64,000 nucleotides of DNA, taken from Actinomadura macra NBRC 14102. GTDB taxonomy: Bacteria; Actinomycetota; Actinomycetes; Streptosporangiales; Streptosporangiaceae. Numbering within the stretch: the first letter of the stretch is position 1; every line of letters starts with the position of its first letter. The notes beneath the pieces were generated by a model. The model did not search any database. It was not told the DNA's origin and saw only the letters and a program-made list of their open reading frames with translations. Location of the stretch: NCBI RefSeq assembly GCF_001552215.1, contig NZ_BCQT01000009.1, positions 186,001-250,000 of the forward strand, written 5' to 3'. Made by a program: the position numbers and the translations under genes. This document shows, piece by piece, positions 56,107 through 64,000 of this stretch.

Positions 56107-58175
56107 TGACCACCACAGAACCCACTCAGCAACCGCAGCCCACGCCGGCAAAGGCACCAGGAAAGCCGCCAACGAAGACGAGAGCGAAGCCACGGACGAA
56201 GACGCAGCCCGAGGTGAAGACCCCGGCCGAGTCAGAGGCACGGACAAAGGCAGAGGCACGGGCCGAGTCAGAGGCGTCGGCGACAGCGACGCCTCTGGAC
56301 GCCGCCGCGGCCGCGCTCGGTGCGGCGCGTGACCACCTGCTCGCCCTCCAGTCGCCGGAGGGCTGGTGGAAGGGCGAGTTGCAGACCAACGTGACGATGG
56401 ACGCCGAGGATCTGCTGCTCCGCGAATTCCTCGGCATCCGCACCGAGGAGGACACGCGGGAGGCGGCCCGCTGGATCCGCTCCCAGCAGGCCGAGGACGG
56501 TTCCTGGGCGAACTTCCACGGAGGGCCGCCCGAGCTGTCCACCACCGTGGAGGCCTACGTCGTGCTGCGGCTCGCCGGGGATTCCCCGGACGCCGAGCAC
56601 ATGCGCCGCGCCGCCGCCCTCATCCGTGGCGAAGGCGGCATTCCGGCCACCCGCGTCTTCACCCGCTTCTGGCTGGCGTTGTTCGGCCAGTGGTCGTGGG
56701 ACGAGCTGCCGGTGCTGCCACCAGAGATGATCTTCCTGCCGCGCTGGTTCCCGCTGAACGTCTACGACTGGGCGTGCTGGGCGCGGCAGACGATCGTCCC
56801 GCTGACGGTGGTGGGGGCGCTGCGTCCGGTCCGGCCGCTGCCGTTCGACCTCGCCGAGCTGTACGCCGCCCCTGGGCCCGACGCGGCAGGCCCCACGAAA
56901 CCGTCGCGTCGCCTGCGCGTTCCCGGCTGGGACGAGGCGTTCGGCGCGCTCGACCGGGCCCTGCATGTGTACCAGCGCCGTCCGCTGAAGCGGCTGCGCG
57001 AGACCGCGCTGCGGCGCGCCGGCGATTGGATCATCGCCCGGCAGGAGCCGGACGGATCGTGGGGCGGGATCCAGCCACCGTGGGTGTACTCGCTGATCGC
57101 GCTGAACCTCCTCGGATACGACATCGACCATCCGGTGATGCGGCGCGGCCTCGCCGGTTTCGAGCGCTTCACCATCCGGGACGAGACGGGACGGCGCCTG
57201 GAGGCGTGCCAGTCCCCCGTCTGGGACACCGTCCTCGCAATGATCGCGCTGTCGGACGCGGGCGTGCCCGCCGGGCATCCGGCGCTGGACAGGGCCACGG
57301 GCTGGGTGCTCGGCGAGGAGGTCAAGGGCCCCGGTGACTGGCAGGTGCGCCGCCCGGGCCTGCCGCCCGGCGGCTGGTCGTTCGAGTTCGACAACGACTA
57401 CTACCCCGATGTCGACGACACCGCCGAGGTCGTCCTCGCGTTGAGCCGCGCCGCGGGCCCGGACGCGCGCCCGGCGATCGAGCGGGGGCTGCGGTGGATG
57501 GCCGGGATGGTCTCCTCGGACGGCGGGTTCGGCGCGTTCGACATCGACAACACCCGGGCGCTCTGCCGCAAGCTCCCGTTCTGCGACTTCGGCGAGGTGA
57601 TCGACCCGCCGTCCGCGGATGTCACCGCGCACGTCGTGGAGGCGCTGTGCGAGCAGGGCATGGGCGACTCGGCGCTGTGCAGGCGGGCCGTGGTCTGGCT
57701 GCTGAAGGCGCAGGAGCCGGACGGGTCGTGGTTCGGCCGGTGGGGCGCCAACCATGTGTACGGCACCGGCAGTGTGGTGCCCGCGCTGATCGCGGCGGGC
57801 GTCCGGCCGGAGAAACCGGTGATCCGGCGGGCCGTCTCGTGGCTGGAGCGCCACCAGCGTGACGACGGAGGCTGGGGCGAGGACCTGCGCTCCTACCGTG
57901 ACCCGGCGTGGATCGGGCGTGGCGCGTCCACGGCGTCGCAGACCGCTTGGGCGCTGCTGGCGCTGCTGGCGGCCGGGGAGCGCGGCCCGGCGGTGGACGG
58001 GGGCGTCGCCTGGCTCACCGCGCACCAGCGCCCTGACGGGACCTGGGACGAGGACCACTTCACCGGTACCGGATTCCCCGGCTACTTCTACATCAACTAT
58101 CACCTGTACCGGCTGGTGTTCCCCGTGAGCGCGCTCGGCAGGTACGTCAACCGGACGAAGGGAAGCGGGTCGTAA
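56106..58175 (+). CDS. shc: Squalene-hopene cyclase
   Basis: Membrane-associated cyclase of 689 residues turning squalene into hopene/hopanol. The catalytic DxDD motif is at Asp435-Asp438 (DVDDTAEVV), with QW repeats (QEPDGSWGG, QEPDGSWFG, QRPDGTWDE) spread through both halves. A 60-residue N-terminal tail rich in Thr, Lys, Glu, Ala and Pro (TKTRAKPRTKTQ, ESEARTKAEARAESEA) precedes the enzyme core at about residue 62 and is probably disordered. ATG shares one base with the previous stop; its TAA overlaps hpnH's ATG (TAATG). Confidence 0.97.
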   Translation: MTTTEPTQQPQPTPAKAPGKPPTKTRAKPRTKTQPEVKTPAESEARTKAEARAESEASATATPLDAAAAALGAARDHLLALQSPEGWWKGELQTNVTMDAEDLLLREFLGIRTEEDTREAARWIRSQQAEDGSWANFHGGPPELSTTVEAYVVLRLAGDSPDAEHMRRAAALIRGEGGIPATRVFTRFWLALFGQWSWDELPVLPPEMIFLPRWFPLNVYDWACWARQTIVPLTVVGALRPVRPLPFDLAELYAAPGPDAAGPTKPSRRLRVPGWDEAFGALDRALHVYQRRPLKRLRETALRRAGDWIIARQEPDGSWGGIQPPWVYSLIALNLLGYDIDHPVMRRGLAGFERFTIRDETGRRLEACQSPVWDTVLAMIALSDAGVPAGHPALDRATGWVLGEEVKGPGDWQVRRPGLPPGGWSFEFDNDYYPDVDDTAEVVLALSRAAGPDARPAIERGLRWMAGMVSSDGGFGAFDIDNTRALCRKLPFCDFGEVIDPPSADVTAHVVEALCEQGMGDSALCRRAVVWLLKAQEPDGSWFGRWGANHVYGTGSVVPALIAAGVRPEKPVIRRAVSWLERHQRDDGGWGEDLRSYRDPAWIGRGASTASQTAWALLALLAAGERGPAVDGGVAWLTAHQRPDGTWDEDHFTGTGFPGYFYINYHLYRLVFPVSALGRYVNRTKGSGS

Positions 58176-59179
58176 TGGCCATGCCACTGCGCCAGAGCCT
58201 GCGGGTCGGCGGCTACATCCTCCGCAACAAGCTGGCTCGGCGGTCCAAGTTCCCGCTGCTGGTCGAGCTGGAGCCGCTGTACGCGTGCAATCTCGCGTGC
58301 GCGGGCTGCGGGAAGATCCAGCATCCGGCGAGCCTGCTCAAGCAGCGGATGCCGGTCGAGCAGGCGGTCGCGGCGGTCCGCGAGAGCGGCGCGCCGATGG
58401 TGTCGATCGCGGGCGGGGAGCCGCTCATGCATCCCCAGATCGGCGAGATGGTGGCCGAGCTGGTGAGGATGAAACGGTATGTGTTCCTGTGCACGAACGC
58501 GGCGCTGATCCCGAAGAAGATCGATGAGTTCGCGCCGTCCCGCTACTTCGCGTGGGCGGTGCACATCGACGGGCTGAAGGAGCGCCACGACGCGTCCGTC
58601 TGCAAGGAGGGGGTGTTCGACCAGGCGGTGGAGGCGGTCCGGATGTGCCGTGAGCGCGGCTTCCGCGTCACGACGAACACCACCGTGTTCAACACCGACA
58701 CCCCGCAGACCGTCATCGACGTCCTGGACTACCTCAACGACGACCTGCGGGTCGACCAGATGATGATCTCGCCCGCCTACGCCTACGAGAAGGCGCCCGA
58801 CCAGGAGCATTTCCTCGGCGTGACGGAGACCCGGGAGCTGTTCCGCAAGGTCTTCGCGGACGGCCGCCGCAAGCGCTGGCGGTTCAACCACTCGCCCCTG
58901 TTCCTGGACTTCCTGGAGGGCAAGGCCGACTTCCCCTGCACGGCGTGGGCGATCCCGTCCTACTCGCTGAAGGGCTGGCAGCGTCCCTGCTACCTGATGG
59001 ACGACGGGTACACCGACACCTACCAGGAGCTGGTGGAGACGACCAACTGGGGCGCCTACGGCCGCGGGCGCGACGACCGCTGCTCCAACTGCATGGCGCA
59101 CTGCGGGTACGAGCCCACCGCTGTGTTCACGACCATAGGGTCGCTGACGCAGTCGATCCGCGCGATCCGCAGCGTCTGA
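58175..59179 (+). CDS. hpnH: Adenosylhopane synthase HpnH (radical SAM)
   Basis: A 334-residue radical SAM enzyme that links the 5'-deoxyadenosyl group to hopene, making adenosylhopane for extended (C35) hopanoids. The cluster motif C-x3-C-x2-C is Cys38, Cys42, Cys45 (ACNLACAGCG), GGEPLMHPQIGEMV follows, and the C-terminal Cys-rich region (DDRCSNCMAHCGYEP) is typical. No hpnG, the next step, lies downstream. A 19-bp tandem duplication spans its stop. Confidence 0.96.
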   Translation: MAMPLRQSLRVGGYILRNKLARRSKFPLLVELEPLYACNLACAGCGKIQHPASLLKQRMPVEQAVAAVRESGAPMVSIAGGEPLMHPQIGEMVAELVRMKRYVFLCTNAALIPKKIDEFAPSRYFAWAVHIDGLKERHDASVCKEGVFDQAVEAVRMCRERGFRVTTNTTVFNTDTPQTVIDVLDYLNDDLRVDQMMISPAYAYEKAPDQEHFLGVTETRELFRKVFADGRRKRWRFNHSPLFLDFLEGKADFPCTAWAIPSYSLKGWQRPCYLMDDGYTDTYQELVETTNWGAYGRGRDDRCSNCMAHCGYEPTAVFTTIGSLTQSIRAIRSV

Positions 59180-59208
59180 GCCGGGCTACAGCGTCTGAGC
59201 CGGGCTAC
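59171..59208 (+). repeat. 19-bp tandem duplication at the hpnH stop
   Basis: AGCGTCTGAGCCGGGCTAC is repeated directly (59171-59189, 59190-59208). Each copy contains a TGA for the plus gene and a CTA (TAG on the minus strand) for the converging gene; hpnH ends in copy 1 and the PAP2/acyltransferase gene in copy 2. Confidence 0.9.
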
Positions 59209-61217
59209 TCCGCGGTGCGGAGCTCCCGGATGACGTCGAGGATGGCCTCGCCGAGACGGTCGGCGTCGGCCACGAGGCCGGGGTCCACGGAGAGGCCGAA
59301 GCACAGCTCGCGGTGGACGCCGAGCGCCCCGACCGCGAGCGGCGCGCCGGGCGCCAGCGGGATCACCGGATAGACCTGCGTGAGCGGGGCCCCTGCCAGG
59401 CGCATCGGACGGTCCGGGCCGGGCAGGCTCGACACGATGCCCTGGAGGAACCGGGCACTGTAGACGGCGCGGGCGAAGCGGGCGTGCAGTGGCGCCGGCA
59501 TCAGCCGGCCGGCCTGCCGCATCACGAACCACGCCGCGAGCGGGCGGGTGCCGGAGCGCAGCACCCGGCTCCGCTTCACGATCGCGGCGAGCCGGTCGGT
59601 CTCGGCCATCCTCCCGATCGGCAGGTCGACCATGACGGCGGTGGTGTGGTTGCCCTGAGGGGGTTCCTGTCCGTCGTCGCCGGGCGGGCGCATCATGAGG
59701 GGCACCGCGACCCGGCACGCGTCACCGTGCCGGACAGGTGCGCCGGGCTTTTCCCGGACGACCCGGTAGAGACCACCGGCCACCGCGCACAGCACCACGT
59801 CGGTGACCCGCGCCCCGTACCGCCGCGCCACGTCCCGTGTCAGGCCGAGCGGGATGAGCAGGGTGCCGAACCGGCGCTCGGACGTCCCGGCGGCGGGCAG
59901 CCGCGTGGACGGCGCGACGTCGACGGCGAGCTGGCCGAGCCCGACGACGGTCGCGGCGGCCTCCCGGACCGGCCTGCGGCGGGGCCGCTTCCAGTCCCCC
60001 GAACCCGCCGGGTAGGGCTCCATCAGCGACATCGCGTGGGCGACCACCCCGACGCCGTCGGCGACGACATGATGCATGAGGAAGACGACGGCGCACCGGC
60101 CGGGCCCGACGCCGGTGACGAGGATCATCCGCCACAACGGCCGGTCGCGGGGCAGCGGCTCGGACTGGATCCCGGCGATCACCGTGCGGAGCCCGTCCAT
60201 GCCGTCCACCCGCCGCTCCTGGACGTGCCAGGACCAGTCGATCTCCGTGTGCTCGCGCCAGACGGGACGGCGCCACGGCGTGGGCGCGGCGAGCCGTTGC
60301 CGGAACCGCGGCAGCCGGTCCATCCGCTCGATGACCAGGTCGACGAGGTCCTCGCGGGAAACCGTGGTCCGCGAGGTGTCCAGCATGATCACGCCGCCGA
60401 CGTGCTGCGGCGCGGACGGTGTCTCCACGGCCAGGAAGAACGCGTCCGGAGCCGGCACCCGGTCGGCCGTCCACGGCGGTGTGGTGCGCTCGGCCACGTA
60501 CACGGCCAGGACCACCAGCGGCACGGCGGCCACCGCGTCCAGCAGGTAGTGGTTGGCGGTGGCCATGATCACGTAACCGGTCAGCACGATGTGCACGGCG
60601 TTCAGCGACTGGACCCACCGCCGCGCCGACGCCCGGGCCAGCTCGACTCCGACCCACAGCGTCCAGGCCATGTGCAGGGACGGGACGGCCGCGAACTGGT
60701 CGGCGTGCTCGACCAGCGGCGACCCCCACGACCCCCAGGTCCGGCCGAGCCGGACGGTGTCGACGAAGCCGAGTTCGGGTATCAGCCGGGGCGGCATCAC
60801 CGGGTACAGCGCGAAGCAGGCGATCCCCACGAGGTTGATCAGCAGGAACGCGTTGCGTGCGGTCCGGTAGCGCTCGGGATGGCGCACGTAGAGCCAGGCG
60901 AGCAGCCCGAGTGCGCTCGCGATGTAGGTGATGGCGTACTCGTAGTTCGCCAGGACGCGCCAGAGCGACTGGCCGGCCAGCCACTCGTTCAACGTCCGCT
61001 CGACGTCGATGTGCAGGGCGCGCTCGACGTCATAGATCATCAGGCCGTGGGCGCGCGCCACCTGCTCCCTGGCGCCCTGCGGCAGCGTCATCACCAGCGC
61101 GTACAGCCCGAACACCGTCAGGCCGAGCAGCACCTCGACGCGGAGCCGCCCGCGTGCGACGGCGCCGGCCCGGGAGACGACCGCGTCCGGCGCGGTCACC
61201 GCCTCCTGCGTCCCCAT
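59205..61217 (-). CDS. PAP2-type phosphatase / WS-DGAT acyltransferase fusion
   Basis: A 670-residue two-domain membrane protein. Residues about 25-260 form a PAP2_3/inositolphosphotransferase-like domain with six helices and motifs SLHMAW and NHYLLDAV (catalytic His residues). From about 270 a wax ester synthase/diacylglycerol acyltransferase domain begins, with HHVVADG (HHxxxDG active site, near 380-386) and PLMMRPPGD. Together they could take a lipid phosphate to a neutral acylated lipid (inference). ATG 61217 has GGGGGGA upstream. It faces hpnH, with stops in a shared duplication. Confidence 0.9.
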   Translation of the reverse strand: MGTQEAVTAPDAVVSRAGAVARGRLRVEVLLGLTVFGLYALVMTLPQGAREQVARAHGLMIYDVERALHIDVERTLNEWLAGQSLWRVLANYEYAITYIASALGLLAWLYVRHPERYRTARNAFLLINLVGIACFALYPVMPPRLIPELGFVDTVRLGRTWGSWGSPLVEHADQFAAVPSLHMAWTLWVGVELARASARRWVQSLNAVHIVLTGYVIMATANHYLLDAVAAVPLVVLAVYVAERTTPPWTADRVPAPDAFFLAVETPSAPQHVGGVIMLDTSRTTVSREDLVDLVIERMDRLPRFRQRLAAPTPWRRPVWREHTEIDWSWHVQERRVDGMDGLRTVIAGIQSEPLPRDRPLWRMILVTGVGPGRCAVVFLMHHVVADGVGVVAHAMSLMEPYPAGSGDWKRPRRRPVREAAATVVGLGQLAVDVAPSTRLPAAGTSERRFGTLLIPLGLTRDVARRYGARVTDVVLCAVAGGLYRVVREKPGAPVRHGDACRVAVPLMMRPPGDDGQEPPQGNHTTAVMVDLPIGRMAETDRLAAIVKRSRVLRSGTRPLAAWFVMRQAGRLMPAPLHARFARAVYSARFLQGIVSSLPGPDRPMRLAGAPLTQVYPVIPLAPGAPLAVGALGVHRELCFGLSVDPGLVADADRLGEAILDVIRELRTAE

Positions 61218-61369
61218 CGTCCCCCCACACCGGTGGGTTACCCAGGATTTCCACCGGTCAGACGAGCCCCGACCGGATTGTGTGATCATGCAATTACCGA
61301 GTGTACATGGACGTGGGCGCCGCAACCGACGCGAAATCCCGGGAACCATCTGGCCTATCCGTACGTCTT

Positions 61370-61379
61370 CGATATATCG
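61370..61379 (+). promoter_or_regulatory. PadR-type operator CGATATATCG
   Basis: A perfect 10-bp palindrome 50 bp before the PadR gene, followed by a degenerate copy (CGTATCGCG, 61386-61394). AT-core dyads of this kind are typical PadR autoregulatory sites. It also lies between the divergent PadR and PAP2/acyltransferase genes and could affect both. Confidence 0.6.
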
Positions 61380-61429
61380 TTGTCGTATCGCGAGAGATCA
61401 AAGAGGGATCTCAGAAGGTGGTGGAGAAC

Positions 61430-62152
61430 ATGGGAGCGACTCACGCGCACGGACCCGATCCGCGCTGGGCGTTCGCGGCCGCGGCGCTCGGCGCGAAGGC
61501 CGCCCATATGAGGGGCCGCGGCGACTTCCCGGGTTTCGGCTGGATGTTCGGCGGAGGGCCGGGGCCCTGGGGGCCGCCCGGCGGCTTCGCCCCGGGCCCG
61601 CCCTGGGCGCGCGGCAGGCGCGGCGGCCCGTGGGGCCGGGGACCGAAGGCGCGCAAGGGCAACGTGCGCGCGGCGATCCTCGTCCTGCTCGCCGAGGAGC
61701 CCCGCAACGGATACCAGATCATCCAGGAGATCCACGAGCGCAGCGGCGGGGCGTGGAAGCCGAGCCCCGGCGCGGTCTACCCGGCGCTCCAGCAACTCGC
61801 GGACGAGGGGCTGATCGCGGGCGAGGAGGCCGGCGGGCGCCGCACCCACCACCTCACCGACGAGGGGCGCGCCTATGTGCAGGAGCACGCCGACGAGCTG
61901 GCCGAACCGTGGGCGGAGATGACGCCCGAGTACGGCGAGGGCGTCCCGGAGCTGTTCAAGCAGGCCGCACAGACCGGGGCGGCGGTGATGCAGATCGTCC
62001 ACTCCGGCACGCCGCAGCAGGTCGCACAGGCCAAGGACATCCTCACCGACGCGCGGCGCAGCCTGTACCAGATCCTCGCTGAGGACGCAGAGCAGGACAT
62101 CGAGCAGGACTCGGGTCTGACGGTCGACGACGACACCGAGGAGCGGACGTGA
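61430..62152 (+). CDS. PadR-family regulator with Gly/Pro/Phe-rich N-terminus
   Basis: A 240-residue repressor-like protein. Residues about 27-72 are Gly/Pro/Phe/Trp/Arg-rich (GFGWMFGGGPGPWGPPGG, WARGRRGGPWGRGP), a low-complexity tail seen in some actinobacterial PadRs. The winged helix follows (RAAILVLLAEEPRNGYQIIQ, GAVYPALQQLADEGL, HHLTDEGRAYV), then a helical dimer domain. The start lies after GAAGGTGGTGGAG. Its GTGA overlap with the next gene indicates an operon. The palindrome upstream fits autoregulation. Confidence 0.9.
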   Translation: MGATHAHGPDPRWAFAAAALGAKAAHMRGRGDFPGFGWMFGGGPGPWGPPGGFAPGPPWARGRRGGPWGRGPKARKGNVRAAILVLLAEEPRNGYQIIQEIHERSGGAWKPSPGAVYPALQQLADEGLIAGEEAGGRRTHHLTDEGRAYVQEHADELAEPWAEMTPEYGEGVPELFKQAAQTGAAVMQIVHSGTPQQVAQAKDILTDARRSLYQILAEDAEQDIEQDSGLTVDDDTEERT

Positions 62153-62643
62153 CGCACCAGGACGAGATCCGTATCGGCGACACCGAACGCGACGCGGTCA
62201 TGGTCGCCCTGCACGACCACTTCGCCGCCGGACGGCTGGACCGCGACGAGCTCGACGAGCGCCTCGGCACCGCGCTGGCCGCCAAGACGCACGGCGACCT
62301 GCGCGGCCTCGTCCGGGACCTGCCCGGCCCGAGCGGCCTGGCCGAGCCCGAACGCAACCCGGCGCCGTCCTACGGGCCAGTCCCGTGGGGTCCGCATCCG
62401 GGCCACCGGCAGCTGAGCCATCAGCACTGGCACCCACACCGGGGGCACCGGCACGGAGGGTTTCCCAAGGGGCCGCTGCTGCTCGGCGTGTTCCTGGTGC
62501 TGGCTTTCACGGTCGGACCAGGGATGGGGTTCCTGGTCATCTTGCAGATCGCGCTGGTGCTGTGGGTGGTGCGGGCCGCCCTGATGGCCTTCGGACTTCG
62601 TCGGTCCCGGCGCGGCGAACCGCGGCTGTCCTCCCGTGCCTGA
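62149..62643 (+). CDS. DUF1707 membrane protein
   Basis: A 164-residue protein: an N-terminal DUF1707 (SHOCT-like) domain (IRIGDTERDAVMVALHDHF, AGRLDRDELDERLGTAL, THGDLRGLVRDLP), a His-rich hinge (HPGHRQLSHQHWHPHRGHRHG) and two transmembrane helices (LLLGVFLVLAFTVG and FLVILQIALVLWVVRAAL). The His cluster may bind metal. It is translationally coupled to the PadR regulator, which probably controls it. Confidence 0.9.
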   Translation: MTHQDEIRIGDTERDAVMVALHDHFAAGRLDRDELDERLGTALAAKTHGDLRGLVRDLPGPSGLAEPERNPAPSYGPVPWGPHPGHRQLSHQHWHPHRGHRHGGFPKGPLLLGVFLVLAFTVGPGMGFLVILQIALVLWVVRAALMAFGLRRSRRGEPRLSSRA

Positions 62644-62694
62644 CGGCGGGCTCGACGGCCTGACCTGAGTGCGGCAGCAGACGGCGGGGGGCGC

Positions 62695-63993
62695 TCACCG
62701 GCCTGGCGGCGACGGCAGCGGCACATAGGCGGGCAGGGACGCCTCGACCTGGAAGCCATCCCCGAAGGGCCCCGCGGTGAAGGACCCGCCGACCGTCTCG
62801 ACCCGTTCCCGCAGGCCGGACAGGCCCGTCCCGGAGCCGCTGGCCGCGAGCACCGCGTCCGGCTCGATCGCGGGGGCGGCGCTGGTCACCGCCAGCCACA
62901 CCCCGTCGGTGCGGTAGCCGACCTCCACCCGGACGGCCGCGCCCGGGGCGTGCTTGCGCGCGTTGGTCAGCGCCTCCTGGACGACCCGGTAGGCGGTGCG
63001 CCCGACCGCCGGCGAGAGCGGCGCCGGCTCGCCGCGCTCCACCAGCTCCACCGGCACGCCCACCGCGACCGACTCGGCGACCAGCGCGGACAGGTCGGGC
63101 AGCGGCGCAGCGTCCGGTTCGGCCAGGCCGGGCCCGTCCCCGCCGTCGCGCCGCAGCAGCCCGATGACGTCGCGGAGCTCTTCGAGGGCCTGGCAGCCGT
63201 CGTCGCGCAGTTCCTCGGCGGCGGCGCGGGTCTCCTCGTCCGATGCCCTGACGCGCAGCGCCCCCGCCCGCAGCACCATCAGCGTCACCCGGTGCGCGAC
63301 GACGTCGTGCATCTCGGCGGCGAGCCGGGCGCGCTCCTCCGCGCGGGCCCGCTCGGCCAGCAGGTGCCGTTCCCGCTCCGCGCGCTCCGCCCGCTCGGTC
63401 AGCCCGTGCAGGACGCGGCGCCGCGCGGCGACGTACATGCCGAGCAGCGCCCCGCCGACCAGCACGGCCTGGCTGCGGAAGATCAGCGCCTCGACGGGGG
63501 CGGTCTCCTGGCCGGAGATCCGTCTGATGGCGCCGACCGGGATCACGTCCTGAGTGAGGCCGACCAGCACGACGAGCGCGGCGACCGGCAGGCCGCGGAT
63601 CCAGGCGGGCCGTCCCCCCTCGCCCGGGAACGCCATGGTGGCGTAGGCGGCGAACGGCAGCGCCGGCGGCCACCACAGCAGCGGGCTGAACGCGTCGTAC
63701 CCGCCGGACCGCAGCAGCGTGCCGGGGGCGACCCACTCCCCGACACAGAGCAGCGCGGCCGGCGCGACGGTGAGCCAGGCGACCGTCAGCGGGGCGCGGC
63801 GCCGGACCGCCAGCGCGAGCGCGGGCAGCACCACGACCACGGCCGTCGCGCCGCCGTAGGGGCGCAGGATCGAATCGGTGCCGGCCACCGCCTGGAGGCT
63901 GAGCACCAGCGCGACCGCCACGACGGCGGCGTCCGCGGCCAGGTCACGGCCGCGCGCCGGGACGAGACGCGGCGATTTCAGGGGCACAAGCAC
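62695..63993 (-). CDS. NarL-type two-component sensor histidine kinase, 5' end near window edge
   Basis: A 432-residue membrane kinase. About six N-terminal helices (LAADAAVVAVALVLSLQ, VVLPALALAVRRR, WLTVAPAALLCV and others) precede a coiled coil (AERAERERHLLAERARAEERAR) and HisKA_3 with a phospho-His in AEMHDVVAHRVT (near residue 228). The ATPase has VVQEALTNARKHA and GSGTGLSGLRERVETVGG. GTG 63993 or GTG 63987 is the visible start; a longer start beyond the window cannot be excluded. The partner response regulator is expected outside. Confidence 0.88.
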   Translation of the reverse strand: MLVPLKSPRLVPARGRDLAADAAVVAVALVLSLQAVAGTDSILRPYGGATAVVVVLPALALAVRRRAPLTVAWLTVAPAALLCVGEWVAPGTLLRSGGYDAFSPLLWWPPALPFAAYATMAFPGEGGRPAWIRGLPVAALVVLVGLTQDVIPVGAIRRISGQETAPVEALIFRSQAVLVGGALLGMYVAARRRVLHGLTERAERAERERHLLAERARAEERARLAAEMHDVVAHRVTLMVLRAGALRVRASDEETRAAAEELRDDGCQALEELRDVIGLLRRDGGDGPGLAEPDAAPLPDLSALVAESVAVGVPVELVERGEPAPLSPAVGRTAYRVVQEALTNARKHAPGAAVRVEVGYRTDGVWLAVTSAAPAIEPDAVLAASGSGTGLSGLRERVETVGGSFTAGPFGDGFQVEASLPAYVPLPSPPGR

Positions 63994-64000
63994 ACCGTAC

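Overview
This 64 kb window is chromosomal DNA of a very high-GC actinomycete. GTG/TTG starts are common, and the gene families are typically actinobacterial (HelD-type RNA polymerase recycling ATPase, DUF3000, DUF397/XRE, TIGR04222, HemQ/CgoX haem genes, an MsiK-type sugar ABC operon, a hopanoid cluster). An Actinomadura/Thermomonosporaceae-like organism fits, but this is inferred from gene content. No rRNA, tRNA or CRISPR was recognised.

Layout. 1-17 kb is housekeeping: the C-terminus of a HelD-like ATPase, a Tat-exported sulfatase with a GntR regulator, leuA behind a leader-peptide attenuator, a secreted S15 peptidase, a LigD-type polymerase, msrB, haem genes (hemQ, hemG/cgoX, hemE), DUF4349, DUF3000 and RNase D. 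17.2-22 kb holds an iron-box-controlled EfeU permease, then a minus-strand MacB-type ABC operon (lipoprotein, adaptor, ATPase, permease). 22-25.1 kb is a clearly lower-GC, gene-poor island with two unrecognised proteins and a glycosyltransferase remnant. 25.1-33.5 kb has a beta-propeller protein, a two-component system, an acyl-CoA synthetase, an amino-acid permease and an FprA-type reductase. 33.5-44.9 kb has dxs and idi (divergent), a sugar ABC operon without ATPase, an ASCH protein, mug, an aldo/keto reductase and acnA. 44.9-51.7 kb is accessory: an XRE/DUF397 locus, VOC and IclR genes, then a run of broken genes (dienelactone hydrolase, DUF222, aminoglycoside phosphotransferase) around two tandem I36-like secreted proteins.

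51.8-59.2 kb is a tightly overlapped hopanoid operon: hpnC, hpnD, hpnE, polyprenyl synthase, squalene-hopene cyclase, hpnH. HpnC/D/E make squalene from farnesyl diphosphate, the cyclase makes hopene, and HpnH adds adenosine. dxs and idi, 16 kb away, feed the same isoprenoid supply. A PAP2/wax-ester-synthase fusion faces the operon, followed by a PadR/DUF1707 pair and a sensor kinase at the window edge.

Most interesting signals: the leuA leader peptide, apparently leaderless, with competing hairpins; an identical 11-bp palindrome upstream of both the two-component operon and the MacB operon, with an FtsX remnant beside the former; a 62-bp triple tandem repeat between hpnC and hpnD that re-copies the start region; and paired dyads upstream of acnA.
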